Shown piece after piece: positions 24,731-33,162 of a stretch of DNA of 64,000 bases (the stretch's first letter is position 1; every line of letters starts with the position of its first letter). Below the pieces are notes generated by a model. The model did no database searches. It saw nothing but the letters and a program-made list of their open reading frames with translations, and was not told the origin of the DNA. The stretch is taken from the NCBI RefSeq assembly GCF_045062745.1, contig NZ_JBJGED010000011.1, forward strand, positions 134,474-198,473. Reading direction: 5' to 3'. The position numbers were made by a program, and so were the translations under genes. This DNA is from Paenibacillus_AA sp045062745 (GTDB taxonomy: Bacteria; Bacillota; Bacilli; Paenibacillales; NBRC-103111).

Positions 24731-26275
24731 TTATTTGGCATATTCGACTGCCCGGGTTTCCCGGATGACGGTCACCTTGATGTGACCCGGATAGTCCAAT
24801 TCGCTTTCGATCTTCTTCGTGATGTCCCGAGCGAGTCGGAACGCTTCCGCGTCATCGATCTTCTCCGGCTGTACCATCACGCGTACTTCGCGTCCGGCCT
24901 GGATGGCATATGACTTCTCCACCCCGTCGAACGATTCGGTGATCTCTTCGAGCTTCTCGAGTCGCTTGATGTACGTCTCGAGGGTCTCCCGACGAGCTCC
25001 CGGTCTAGCCGCCGACAACGCGTCCGCCGCTCCGACGAGCATGGCGATGACCGAAGTGGCCTCGCAATCGCCGTGGTGGGACGCGATACTGTTGATGACG
25101 ACCGGATGTTCCTTGTACTTCCTGCCGATCTCGACGCCGATCTCGACGTGAGACCCTTCCACTTCGTGGTCCAACGCTTTGCCGATATCGTGGAGCAGGC
25201 CGGCACGCTTCGCCAACGTGACGTCTTCTCCCAATTCTCCGGCCATCAGCCCGGTCAGATAGGCGACTTCCATGGAATGCTTCAATACGTTTTGTCCATA
25301 GCTTGTCCGGAATTTCAGGCGACCCAAAATCTTGATCAAATCCGGGTGCAACCCGTGAACTCCGGTCTCGAACGTAGCCTGTTCGCCGTATTCGCGAATC
25401 CGCTCGTCGACTTCCTTCCGCGACTTCTCGACCATCTCTTCGATCCGGGCCGGATGAATCCGACCGTCCGCCACCAGCTTCTCGAGCGACGTCCGGGCAA
25501 TCTCCCGGCGGATCGGGTCGAATCCGGACAGAATCACCGCTTCCGGCGTGTCGTCGATGATGAGGTCGATTCCCGTCAACGTCTCTAGCGCCCGGATGTT
25601 CCGGCCTTCGCGTCCGATAATGCGGCCCTTCATTTCTTCATTCGGGAGCGTCACGACCGATACGGTCGTCTCAGCCACGTGATCGGCCGCGCAGCGCTGA
25701 ATCGCGAGGGTGATCACTTCGCGGGCGCGCTTGTCCGCCTCTTCCTTGGCCTGGCTCTCGATTTCCTTAATCAATTGCGCCGTCTCATGCCGCACTTCCT
25801 GCTCCACGTTGGTCAGGATGATCTGCTTCGCCTCTTCCATCGTCAGGCCGGAGATGCGCTCCAGTTCTGCGACTTGGCTGCGGTACAGCTGGTCGATCTG
25901 AGACTGCGTGTCTTCAATTCGTTTCTCTTTGTTGGTGACCTGCTCTTCTTTGCGCTCTAGAGATTCTAACTTTTTATCCAGCGATTCCTCTTTTTGCAAC
26001 AATCGTCTTTCTTGCCGTTGAATTTCATTCCGACGCTCACGAATGTCTTTTTCAGCTTCGGCGCGAAGCTTGTGAATCTCGTCCTTCGCTTCCAGCACCG
26101 ATTCTTTCTTCAGTGCGTCGGCGTCTTTCTTAGCGCCCTCTATAATTTGCAGGGCTGCCTGTTCCGCACTGGAAATTTTCGCCTCAGCAAAAGATTTGCG
26201 GATAAAATAACCAATCCCAAAGCCCAGTACACCAACAACGAGAACAATGATGATCCAGATGATCGTGTTAGGCAA
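24731..26275 (-). CDS. rny: Ribonuclease Y
   Basis: Membrane-anchored endoribonuclease (about 514 aa) that initiates mRNA decay. Residues about 1-25 form one membrane helix, followed by a long charged coiled coil (about 30-200). The KH domain includes GRIIGREGRNIRALETLTG near residue 210, and the HD domain has LLHDIGKALDHE near residue 360, giving the metal-binding His-Asp pair. The start is TTG at 26275, with GGAGGTG six bases upstream; the GTG three codons before overlaps the ribosome site. RicA, its modulator in Bacillus, is encoded 8 kb downstream in the window. A strong vegetative promoter is visible upstream. Confidence 0.96.
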   Translation of the reverse strand: MPNTIIWIIIVLVVGVLGFGIGYFIRKSFAEAKISSAEQAALQIIEGAKKDADALKKESVLEAKDEIHKLRAEAEKDIRERRNEIQRQERRLLQKEESLDKKLESLERKEEQVTNKEKRIEDTQSQIDQLYRSQVAELERISGLTMEEAKQIILTNVEQEVRHETAQLIKEIESQAKEEADKRAREVITLAIQRCAADHVAETTVSVVTLPNEEMKGRIIGREGRNIRALETLTGIDLIIDDTPEAVILSGFDPIRREIARTSLEKLVADGRIHPARIEEMVEKSRKEVDERIREYGEQATFETGVHGLHPDLIKILGRLKFRTSYGQNVLKHSMEVAYLTGLMAGELGEDVTLAKRAGLLHDIGKALDHEVEGSHVEIGVEIGRKYKEHPVVINSIASHHGDCEATSVIAMLVGAADALSAARPGARRETLETYIKRLEKLEEITESFDGVEKSYAIQAGREVRVMVQPEKIDDAEAFRLARDITKKIESELDYPGHIKVTVIRETRAVEYAK

Positions 26276-26408
26276 CTCGTTCACCTCCCTCGTTGGTCCT
26301 CCAAGGGGTTAGCTTGGGATATTCGGTTTTTAATCCGTATTTCATTGTAATTCGCGGGTCAAGCAACAACGATTCAATATGTGGCGAAACTAGATGATGC
26401 TCATGCCT

Positions 26409-26438
26409 ATTTTAGCTTCTGCCAAAGAAGATTGTCAA
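26409..26438 (-). promoter_or_regulatory. Vegetative promoter of rny
   Basis: On the minus strand TTGACA (26433-26438) and TAAAAT (26409-26414) are separated by 18 bp. This matches the sigma-A consensus nearly perfectly and lies about 130 bp before the rny start. Confidence 0.8.
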
Positions 26439-26472
26439 GTTCATACAGCCGGGGCCGTGCCTCTCCGCGACG

Positions 26473-27678
26473 CTACTCGGACAACTGATTCACGATCATG
26501 GCCGCGGCCCCTACGGCGAGCGCTTCGTCGGACAATCGCCCCCTGCTGAAGGAGACCGGATAGGCCGGATAGTACATCGTGTTCTTGAGCGCCACCTGTG
26601 TGCTCGTCTGGTAAAACAGCTCATTGCTCGTGATCAGAGGACCCCCGAGAATGATGCGTTCGGGATGCAGGATGTTCATCAGATTGGACAACCCGATCCC
26701 AAAATAAGTAGCCGCCTGCAAAAACAGCTCCGTCACGAGACGGTCGTCCTGACGCAGCGCGTGCAGCAAATGGCTGAACTCCACGTGTTCCGGGTCTGTG
26801 ACAATCTCGGACAGTACGCTGCGCCTCCCTTGCTTCAGCAAGGAACGGGCTTGATCCTCCAGCACCGGGATCGACACATAAGACTCGAGGCAGCCATAGA
26901 CGTGCGGCCTCTCCCGATGCGGGCGCCCGTCGGTCTGGATAATCATCTGCCCGATCGAGCCCTCCATATCGACGGCACCGTAGACGAGCTGCCCGTTCGA
27001 GATCATAGCGGAGCGCAGTCCGACGCCGGCGCGGACGTACAGCAGGTGCCGGTACTCATTCGGCGAGCCGGCCCAATATTCGGCGAGCAGCGCCGTATTG
27101 GCGCCGTTATCCAGGACGACGGGCAGATCGGTCGCCTGCTCCAGCATCGCCACGATCGGCACTTGATGCCACCCGGGCGCAGGGAAATAGGAAGGGTTCA
27201 GAATCGTTCCCTTCCCCCGGTCGAGCGGCCCTACGGAGCCGATCCCGATGCCGAGCAAACGCTCCGTGGGCAGCCGGTGCTTTTCTTGCAGCCGGCCGAT
27301 CGCCTCCGCCACCTGCTCGACGAGCACAGCCGAAGTCATCCGCTCGGTCATTTCCCAATAGACGGAATCCAGCTGATCCAGCTGCAAGTCGCACAAGACG
27401 AGCTTGCTCGCGGCGCGGGATATATCCAGACCGAACGCGTAAGCCGCGTCGCGGCGGACCCGGTACAGCACCGGTCTGCGCCCGCCCGACGATTCGCCGT
27501 GGCCGCCCTCCTCGATCCAGCCGCCCTCGATCAGCTCGTCCAGCATACGAGTGAGCGTGCTGGACGTCAGGCCGCTCTGCTCCAACAGATCGAGCTTCGA
27601 CACCGTCGCTTGCTTGCGGATCGCTCCGAATAATTCTTTTGCTTTCTTAGTGGAGATCCGGTCTCCAAGCTTATACAT
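26473..27678 (-). CDS. ROK-family transcriptional regulator (NagC/XylR type)
   Basis: A 401-aa regulator with an N-terminal winged helix (residues about 15-65, TVSKLDLLEQSGLTSSTLTRMLDELI) and a ROK sugar-kinase-like body. The body has GIGIGSVGPLDRGKG and VVLDNGANTALLAEYW. The usual ROK zinc-site CxCGxxGCxE is not present: the equivalent position reads RPHVYGCLESYVS, so the metal cluster is incomplete. The first 8 bp overlap the end of a chromate-transporter half, so the genes are translationally linked. It should be a repressor responding to a sugar or sugar phosphate. Its link with a chromate transporter is unusual. Confidence 0.88.
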   Translation of the reverse strand: MYKLGDRISTKKAKELFGAIRKQATVSKLDLLEQSGLTSSTLTRMLDELIEGGWIEEGGHGESSGGRRPVLYRVRRDAAYAFGLDISRAASKLVLCDLQLDQLDSVYWEMTERMTSAVLVEQVAEAIGRLQEKHRLPTERLLGIGIGSVGPLDRGKGTILNPSYFPAPGWHQVPIVAMLEQATDLPVVLDNGANTALLAEYWAGSPNEYRHLLYVRAGVGLRSAMISNGQLVYGAVDMEGSIGQMIIQTDGRPHRERPHVYGCLESYVSIPVLEDQARSLLKQGRRSVLSEIVTDPEHVEFSHLLHALRQDDRLVTELFLQAATYFGIGLSNLMNILHPERIILGGPLITSNELFYQTSTQVALKNTMYYPAYPVSFSRGRLSDEALAVGAAAMIVNQLSE

Positions 27679-28219
27679 ATAACGCCACTCCTACCAATCC
27701 GGAGAGCAGTATCACGATCAAGGGATGCGTCTTGTACTTCAGCAGCGCGATAAAGGCTCCGGCGAAGATGACGAGAAATCCGACCAGATGGATGTCCACA
27801 CGCTGGATGGCGCCGCTTCCGAGCGCGAACCGGACGGCCGCATAGAAAATAAAGGCCGCTACGATCGGCCGCAACCCGCTGAAAGCGAGATCCATCCAGG
27901 CTTGGCTCCGATAGCGGGCGATAACGAGGCCCACGATGACGACCAGCAGCAGGGACGGCATCACGATGCCGAGTGCTGCGACGATCGCGCCCAGGACGCC
28001 TGCCGTGTGATATCCTACAATGACCGCGCTGTTCGCGGCGATCGGTCCTGGCGACATTCCCGATATGGCAATCATATCAGAAAACTCGCGCGCGTTCATC
28101 CAGTTCCTGGCGACGACCTCATGCTCGATGACCGGCATCATGGAGTAGCCGCCGCCGAAGGAGACGAAGCCGATTTTGACGAAGGTTAGAAACAGCTCGA
28201 CGAGATGTCCTATGTTCAT
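27671..28219 (-). CDS. Chromate transporter half-protein (ChrA family), second
   Basis: Half-length ChrA protein of 182 aa with about five membrane helices. The family signature at the start, FVKIGFVSFGGGYSMMPVIEHEVV, is complete, followed by AISGMSPGPIAANSA. Members with a single CHR domain work as pairs, and the other half is the next gene upstream. It starts inside the stop codon of that gene (ATGA overlap) and its end overlaps the ROK regulator by 8 bp. Substrate is chromate or another oxyanion; the sequence cannot tell. Confidence 0.9.
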   Translation of the reverse strand: MNIGHLVELFLTFVKIGFVSFGGGYSMMPVIEHEVVARNWMNAREFSDMIAISGMSPGPIAANSAVIVGYHTAGVLGAIVAALGIVMPSLLLVVIVGLVIARYRSQAWMDLAFSGLRPIVAAFIFYAAVRFALGSGAIQRVDIHLVGFLVIFAGAFIALLKYKTHPLIVILLSGLVGVALYV

Positions 28220-28851
28220 CAGATCCCATCTCCAAAGAAGGAATCGTCCTGGACATAGCGCGCTCGCGCCATAGGTGCGGTCGGTTGTTTACCCAGCTTT
28301 GCTTGCATGAAGAAGACCGCCATGCCGATGAGCCCCCCGACTAGGATGACAAGCGTAGGGGATACCCACTGCATCAGCAGCACAACCGCGGTAATCGCCA
28401 TTAATAGAATCGAAGTTTTATCCGAAATGGAAGTTTTATAGATCCGTACGCCTGCGTAGACGATTAAAGCTACGATCGCTGGCCGGATGCCTTCCAGTGC
28501 CGCTTGTACCTTGACATGGTGCTGCAAGCTGGAGAATCCGATCCCCAGGCCCAGTACGATCAGGAACGTCGGCAGCAGCATACCCGCCATCGCCGCTATC
28601 GCACCTGCTACACCATAGAGGCGATGCCCGATCATAGCCGAGCTGTTCAGGGCGACAGCGCCCGGAATCGTCTGGGAAGCGGCCAGAATATCGGCCAGCT
28701 CATCACTCGTCACCCATCGCTTCGTCTGTACGAATTCCCGTTCGAACACCGGCACCATGGCGAATCCGCCGCCGAAGGAAAGCGGACTGATGCGGAAAAA
28801 GGTCCAGAACAGTTGTAAATACGACTTCCAGTTCCCCCTATGTTGGTTCAT
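28219..28851 (-). CDS. Chromate transporter half-protein (ChrA family), first
   Basis: Half-length ChrA of about 210 aa. FRISPLSFGGGFAMVPVFEREFV gives the CHR-domain signature and ILAASQTIPGAVALNSSAMIG the second conserved element. The C-terminal tail (last about 25 residues) is charged and cytoplasmic. The start is ATG at 28851, with GGGGAG just before; a longer frame to 28902 lacks support. It overlaps the second half by an ATGA, as usual for functional ChrA pairs. A promoter with a good -10 is visible upstream. Confidence 0.9.
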   Translation of the reverse strand: MNQHRGNWKSYLQLFWTFFRISPLSFGGGFAMVPVFEREFVQTKRWVTSDELADILAASQTIPGAVALNSSAMIGHRLYGVAGAIAAMAGMLLPTFLIVLGLGIGFSSLQHHVKVQAALEGIRPAIVALIVYAGVRIYKTSISDKTSILLMAITAVVLLMQWVSPTLVILVGGLIGMAVFFMQAKLGKQPTAPMARARYVQDDSFFGDGI

Positions 28852-28890
28852 GGCTCCCCAATCCTCTCCCAAACTGATGAAGTTAAGATA

Positions 28891-28919
28891 AGTATACCTC
28901 ACTTTTAATCATTTTGGAA
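28891..28919 (-). promoter_or_regulatory. Candidate promoter of the chromate/ROK operon
   Basis: TATACT (minus strand, 28891-28896) with a weak -35 TTCCAA 17 bp upstream (28914-28919). A weak -35 fits a regulated promoter. Confidence 0.5.
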
Positions 28920-29033
28920 TAAAGATCGGAGGAATCTTTAGGCATCCGCCTATGAACAACCATGAAACGGGCGTATATCCGACTAAACCTATGCACTTTA
29001 AATTCAAATTGGATAAAACGCGTTCATTCGGTT

Positions 29034-29810
29034 TCAATCCAAGCTCATATCTTCTTCGGGCTCCCACATCTCTTCCGATTCGTCCGCAGGCTCGTTCGCC
29101 ATCAGCTCGCGGAGGATGCCGTTCACCATCGAGGCCGTATACCCTCGGCGCATCAGGAATGCCGCCAGCTTGCGCCGCTTGTCCTGCGGCGCGCCGGACA
29201 TCGATTGCCAGCGCCGCTCGGCCAGTTGCCGTGCCGCCTCCTGCTCTTCCTCAGGCGTCACCTGAGTGAGCGCCTCCTGAATCACATCGCGCTTCACGCC
29301 CTTTTGCTGCAGCTCTTGCTGCACCCATCGGCGGCCCTTCCGCTGCTCGAGCATGCGATGCTCGGCCATCTGCGAAGCGAACTGGGCATCGTTGGCGTAT
29401 CCTTGCTCCTCGAGGCGCCGTACAGCGGCTTCGCAGTCGCTCTCGCCGTGACCTTTCCGCTTCAGATAGAGCTTCACCTCGCGCAGCGCTCTCGGCCTTC
29501 TCCCTATATAGGCGAGCGCGTCCGACCAAGCAGCATGACGCTTCACGTCCGCCTGGATCGCCAGTGCCGTAGCGGCATCGATCGACTGGCCTCGGAACAA
29601 CCGATATTCGACCAGCACATCTTCATGTACCGTAAAGGCTAATGCTTCATTAATATAAACTTGATACCGGTTCACCTTCCTAGGATGCCGTTCGACCGCG
29701 GTGATCATTCCTTCGAGTGGTGTCTTCTGTTCCTCGTTCGGCTGGAGCTCTTCGCTCGGCAACTCCAGGCCCTCATAGCGTTTGCGCCCTCGTCCCCGCT
29801 TGAATGTCAT
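29034..29810 (-). CDS. recX: Recombination regulatory protein RecX
   Basis: Helical RecA modulator (about 258 aa). Three-helix RecX repeats occupy residues about 95-235 (ALAYIGRRPRALREVKLYLKRKG, KGRRWVQQELQQKGVKRDVI, RRKLAAFLMRRGYTASMVNGIL, each read as a repeat segment). The first 90 residues are an extra Firmicute-type N-terminal region with beta strands, and the C-terminal tail is very acidic. The ATG at 29810 follows AGGAGGG at 11 nt. It lies downstream of recA, but a good terminator separates them, so recX is made by read-through. Confidence 0.9.
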   Translation of the reverse strand: MTFKRGRGRKRYEGLELPSEELQPNEEQKTPLEGMITAVERHPRKVNRYQVYINEALAFTVHEDVLVEYRLFRGQSIDAATALAIQADVKRHAAWSDALAYIGRRPRALREVKLYLKRKGHGESDCEAAVRRLEEQGYANDAQFASQMAEHRMLEQRKGRRWVQQELQQKGVKRDVIQEALTQVTPEEEQEAARQLAERRWQSMSGAPQDKRRKLAAFLMRRGYTASMVNGILRELMANEPADESEEMWEPEEDMSLD

Positions 29811-29841
29811 CGTGCTGTTGCCCTCCTCTGAACTCAATACT

Positions 29842-29877
29842 AAAAAGCGCCCCTCTGCCTTGAAGCAAAGGGGCGCT
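29842..29877 (-). terminator. Terminator between recA and recX
   Basis: AGCGCCCCT (29846-29854) pairs with AGGGGCGCT (29869-29877). On the minus strand it is followed by TTTTTA. Confidence 0.85.
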
Positions 29878-29891
29878 CTATCACCACGTCC

Positions 29892-30938
29892 TTATTCAAA
29901 CGCAGCCAAATCTTCTTCTTCCTCTTCGTCATCCACGTTGGCCGGGATCGAAGTGACTAGATTGCTCATCGACCGAATCTTCTTCTCAATCTGGTCGGAG
30001 ATCTCCGTGTTCTCTTTCAGGAACTGCTTCGCATTCTCACGGCCTTGACCGAGTCGCTCGCCATCGAACGAGTACCAGGCGCCGCTCTTCTGGACGATGT
30101 CCATCTCCGTGCCGATGTCGATGATGCTGCCTTCCTTGGAAATGCCTTCGCCGTACATAATATCGATGTCGGCTTGCTTGAACGGAGGCGCCACCTTGTT
30201 CTTCACGACCTTGATCCTCGTCCGGTTCCCGACCACGTCGTTCCCCATCTTGATCGACTCCACCCGCCGCACATCGAGACGGACGGAGGAATAGAACTTG
30301 AGCGCGCGGCCCCCTGGCGTCGTCTCGGGATTACCGAACATGACGCCGACCTTCTCGCGAAGCTGGTTGATGAAGATGGCGATGACCTTCGACTTGTTGA
30401 TCGCCCCGGACAGCTTGCGGAGCGCCTGAGACATCAAGCGGGCCTGCAAGCCGACATGAGAATCCCCCATGTCTCCCTCGATCTCCGCCTTCGGGACGAG
30501 CGCGGCGACCGAGTCGATGACGATGATGTCAACCGCGCCGCTGCGCACGAGCGCCTCGGCGATCTCGAGCGCCTGCTCACCCGTGTCCGGCTGAGACAGC
30601 AGCAGCTCGTCGATGTTGATGCCAAGCTTGCTCGCATACAGAGGATCGAGCGCATGCTCGGCGTCGATGAAGGCGGCTTGTCCGCCGACGCGCTGCACTT
30701 CGGCAATGGCGTGCAGGGCAACCGTCGTCTTACCGGACGATTCCGGTCCGTATACTTCGATAATTCTTCCGCGCGGGAATCCGCCGATGCCGAGTGCGAT
30801 GTCGAGCGCAAGCGAGCCGCTCGGAATCGTCTCCACCTGCATATGCGTGGATTCTCCCAATTTCATAATCGAGCCTTTACCGAATTGCTTCTCAATTTGG
30901 CGCAAGGCGTTCTCTAGTGCAGCACGACGATCTGACAA
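29892..30938 (-). CDS. recA: RecA recombinase
   Basis: DNA-strand exchange protein and SOS co-protease, about 348 aa. Walker A is GPESSGKTTVALHA near residue 63, and Walker B lies in VDIIVIDSVAAL near residue 138. The L2 region FINQLREKVGVMFGNPETTPGGRALKF is present as segments INQLREKVGV and NPETTPGGRALKF. The acidic C-terminal tail (DDEEEEEDLAAFE) is typical. The start is TTG at 30938, giving MSDRRAALENALRQIEKQFGKG, which matches the usual Firmicute N-terminus; AAGGA sits about 10 nt upstream. A GTG three codons earlier overlaps the ribosome site. An SOS box and a sigma-A-like promoter are visible upstream. Confidence 0.97.
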   Translation of the reverse strand: MSDRRAALENALRQIEKQFGKGSIMKLGESTHMQVETIPSGSLALDIALGIGGFPRGRIIEVYGPESSGKTTVALHAIAEVQRVGGQAAFIDAEHALDPLYASKLGINIDELLLSQPDTGEQALEIAEALVRSGAVDIIVIDSVAALVPKAEIEGDMGDSHVGLQARLMSQALRKLSGAINKSKVIAIFINQLREKVGVMFGNPETTPGGRALKFYSSVRLDVRRVESIKMGNDVVGNRTRIKVVKNKVAPPFKQADIDIMYGEGISKEGSIIDIGTEMDIVQKSGAWYSFDGERLGQGRENAKQFLKENTEISDQIEKKIRSMSNLVTSIPANVDDEEEEEDLAAFE

Positions 30939-31015
30939 GCCACTCACTTCCTTCTTAGGAATTCAATTGAATTTTGTTTTAGTAGTTATTCCTTGCAATC
31001 ATTCGCTTTAGGTAT

Positions 31016-31044
31016 ATGATACCTGTTTTTTTCTCCGTTGGCAA
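31016..31044 (-). promoter_or_regulatory. Promoter of recA
   Basis: TTGCCA (minus strand, 31039-31044) and TATCAT (31016-31021) with an ideal 17-bp spacer. It lies about 80 bp before the recA start codon. Confidence 0.75.
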
Positions 31045-31052
31045 TCATTTTC

Positions 31053-31066
31053 CGAACATATATTCG
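31053..31066. promoter_or_regulatory. LexA/DinR SOS box upstream of recA
   Basis: CGAACATATATTCG matches the Gram-positive SOS box CGAACRNRYGTTCG in 13 of 14 bases. It is 8 bp upstream of the recA -35. Confidence 0.8.
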
Positions 31067-31106
31067 TATTTTTTTCGCAACACCTCGACGGCCGCGGCGT
31101 TCAAAC

Positions 31107-31143
31107 AAAAAACCGCAGCAAAGTATCGATACTTTACCGCGGT
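31107..31143 (-). terminator. Terminator of the rimO-pgsA-cinA run
   Basis: A perfect inner palindrome AAAGTATCGATACTTT and outer stem ACCGC / GCGGT (31112-31116, 31139-31143) with a 3-base internal loop. On the minus strand it is followed by TTTTTTG. Confidence 0.8.
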
Positions 31144-31209
31144 CCTTCCGTCAGTTCCTATTCATTATACTGCAGCTCCCGCCAAGTGGCAAGCGTGTTC
31201 TCGCGAGCA

Positions 31210-32457
31210 TCAGCCCTTCAGCCGCTGCCACAGCTGATACAGCGCCGCCTTCGCCGCGCGCAGCCGGATGATCTCCCGGCCGCCGCTCAGCTGCAGCCGA
31301 TGCGTCGCCGCCGGCCGCCCGCGCTCGGCCACGCCGAGAAAGACGAGTCCGACGGGCTTGCCCTCGGACTCGGAAGGCCCGGCGACGCCGGTGATCGCGA
31401 GCGCGAAGTCGGCGTCCGCCCGCTCGCGTGCGCCTTCGGCGAGCCGCGCGGCCGTCTCGGCGCTGACCGCGCCCGGCGCGCCGGGCCCTTCGAGCAGCTC
31501 GAGCGGCACGCCGAGCAGCGCATGCTTCAGGGCGTTGCTGTAGCACACAACGCCGCCGCGGAACATTGCCGAGCTGCCCGGCACCGCCGTCAGCAGCTCG
31601 GCCAGAAGGCCGCCGGTGCAGCTCTCGGCAGCGCTAAGCGTGAGTCCGCGCTCGGTCATCTGACGGACGAGCTGCTGCTCGAGGCTGATGTCCTCCTCGG
31701 CGAACAAGTATTCGCCGACGCGTTCGCGAATGACCGCCTCGACCGCGGCGAGCTTCGCCATGCCTTCCTCGGGCGTAGCGGCGCGCGTAGTGAGCCGAAT
31801 CGTGCATTCGCCTTCCTTCGCGTACGGCGCGAGTGACGGGTCCTGCTGCCCGTCGATCAGATCGATCAGCTTGTGCTCAAGACTCGACTCACCGATCCCG
31901 GAGAACTTGAGCATCTTCGAGTGCAGCGGCAGTACGCCGGTCAGACGAACTTGCAGCCATGGTCGGACGTAGCGGTCGAACATCGGCTTCATTTCCTTCG
32001 GCGGACCCGGCAGCAGCAGGTAGTGCGTCCCGTCCTGCGTGATGGCGGCCCCTACCGCAAGTCCGGTATCGTTCGTCAGCGGCTCGCTGCCCTCCAGCAG
32101 GTTCGCTTGGCGAGCGTTGCTCGCGACCATCTCCATCCCTCGCGATGCGAACACATGCTCGATTTTATCCATAGACGGTTGATGAATGTACAGAGAGCGC
32201 CCTAGATACACAGCGAGCGCGTCCTTAGTCAGGTCGTCCTGCGTCGGCCCAAGCCCGCCGGTACACAGGATGACGTCCGCCCGCCCGCGGGCGATGTCGA
32301 ACGCTTGCTTGATCCGCTGCAGGTTGTCGCCCACCACCGTCTGAAAATACACGTTGATCCCTAAATCCGCGCACCCTTTGGCCAAATACTGCGCATTTGT
32401 ATTGACGATTTGCCCCAGCAGCAGCTCGGTCCCTACTGCAATAATCTCCGCTCTCAT
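31210..32457 (-). CDS. cinA: CinA: competence/damage-inducible protein, nicotinamide-nucleotide amidase type
   Basis: About 415 aa in two domains. The N-terminal MoaB-like (COG1058) domain has VGTELLLGQIVNTNAQYLA near residue 8 and LPGPPKEMKP near residue 157. The C-terminal CinA/PncC domain has SAAESCTGGLLAELLTAVPGSS near residue 280 (read as AAESCTGGLL) and ITGVAGPSES. PncC-type domains hydrolyse NMN to nicotinate mononucleotide in pyridine-nucleotide salvage. The start at 32457 follows AGAGGAGAG. It lies between pgsA and recA, as in B. subtilis, where it is linked with competence. Confidence 0.95.
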   Translation of the reverse strand: MRAEIIAVGTELLLGQIVNTNAQYLAKGCADLGINVYFQTVVGDNLQRIKQAFDIARGRADVILCTGGLGPTQDDLTKDALAVYLGRSLYIHQPSMDKIEHVFASRGMEMVASNARQANLLEGSEPLTNDTGLAVGAAITQDGTHYLLLPGPPKEMKPMFDRYVRPWLQVRLTGVLPLHSKMLKFSGIGESSLEHKLIDLIDGQQDPSLAPYAKEGECTIRLTTRAATPEEGMAKLAAVEAVIRERVGEYLFAEEDISLEQQLVRQMTERGLTLSAAESCTGGLLAELLTAVPGSSAMFRGGVVCYSNALKHALLGVPLELLEGPGAPGAVSAETAARLAEGARERADADFALAITGVAGPSESEGKPVGLVFLGVAERGRPAATHRLQLSGGREIIRLRAAKAALYQLWQRLKG

Positions 32458-32554
32458 CCGTCTCTCTCCTCTAGAATGGTTTTCAAAGTGTTTCTGGGGC
32501 CCTCGCAAAGTACTAGGAATACACTACGAGAGCTTCCCTTTGCTTTGTGGGGAT

Positions 32555-32586
32555 AAAGTTAAAGGGATCGCCCCGAAGAGCGTCCC
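32555..32586 (-). terminator. Weak hairpin after pgsA
   Basis: GGGATCGC and GCGTCCC (32564-32571, 32580-32586) can pair with one bulge, followed on the minus strand by TTTAACTTT. It abuts the pgsA stop. It may give partial termination before cinA. Confidence 0.35.
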
Positions 32587-33162
32587 CTAAAAGTCCAGCA
32601 GCGTTTTGTTTTTCAAGAAGTAATCGATGCCGGAGTATACCGTGATTATCGCGGCCGCCCAACTGGCAATTACGTCGAAAGGCAGCCCGATATACGTAAA
32701 CGGAAAGTTATTGATCAACAGGGCGATAATCGCCGTAATCTGGATCCCGGTCTTCCATTTGCCCCAGAGGCTCGCCGAGATGATCGGTTTGTTTTGCTGC
32801 AGTCCGACCATCCGCAGCCCGGTCACCGCGAACTCCCGGCTGATGATGACAATCGCGATCCACGCATCCAGCTTCCCCATATCCACGAGGGAAATGAGCA
32901 CCGCCGAGACGAGCAGCTTGTCCGCGAGCGGATCGAGCAGCATGCCGAGGCTCGTCACCATCTTCCGGCTGCGGGCGATATAGCCGTCCAGGCTGTCCGT
33001 ACTCGCCGCGATGATAAAGATGAGCACCGCGATGATCTGGTTATAAGTGATGCTGAACTGTTCGATCTTGATCGGCGGCAGATCCAGCTTCACGAGCAGG
33101 AAGAACATGATGACGGGGACGAGGAATATCCTCGCCAGCGTTATACGGTTGGCCAGATTCAT
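32587..33162 (-). CDS. pgsA: CDP-diacylglycerol--glycerol-3-phosphate 3-phosphatidyltransferase
   Basis: Membrane enzyme of 191 aa that makes phosphatidylglycerol phosphate, the committed step to anionic lipids. The CDP-alcohol phosphotransferase motif is visible: DSLDGYIAR followed by SLGMLLDPLADK (D-x2-DG-x2-AR-x8-G-x3-D-x3-D) near residues 56-82. About five or six membrane helices are present. It starts inside the rimO stop (ATGA overlap), so the two are coupled. Essential in most Firmicutes. Confidence 0.96.
   Translation of the reverse strand: MNLANRITLARIFLVPVIMFFLLVKLDLPPIKIEQFSITYNQIIAVLIFIIAASTDSLDGYIARSRKMVTSLGMLLDPLADKLLVSAVLISLVDMGKLDAWIAIVIISREFAVTGLRMVGLQQNKPIISASLWGKWKTGIQITAIIALLINNFPFTYIGLPFDVIASWAAAIITVYSGIDYFLKNKTLLDF

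Noticed and set aside
27725..28189. A 154-codon plus-strand frame in the chromate region
   Set aside because: It is antisense to the second ChrA half and very charged, with no start signal.
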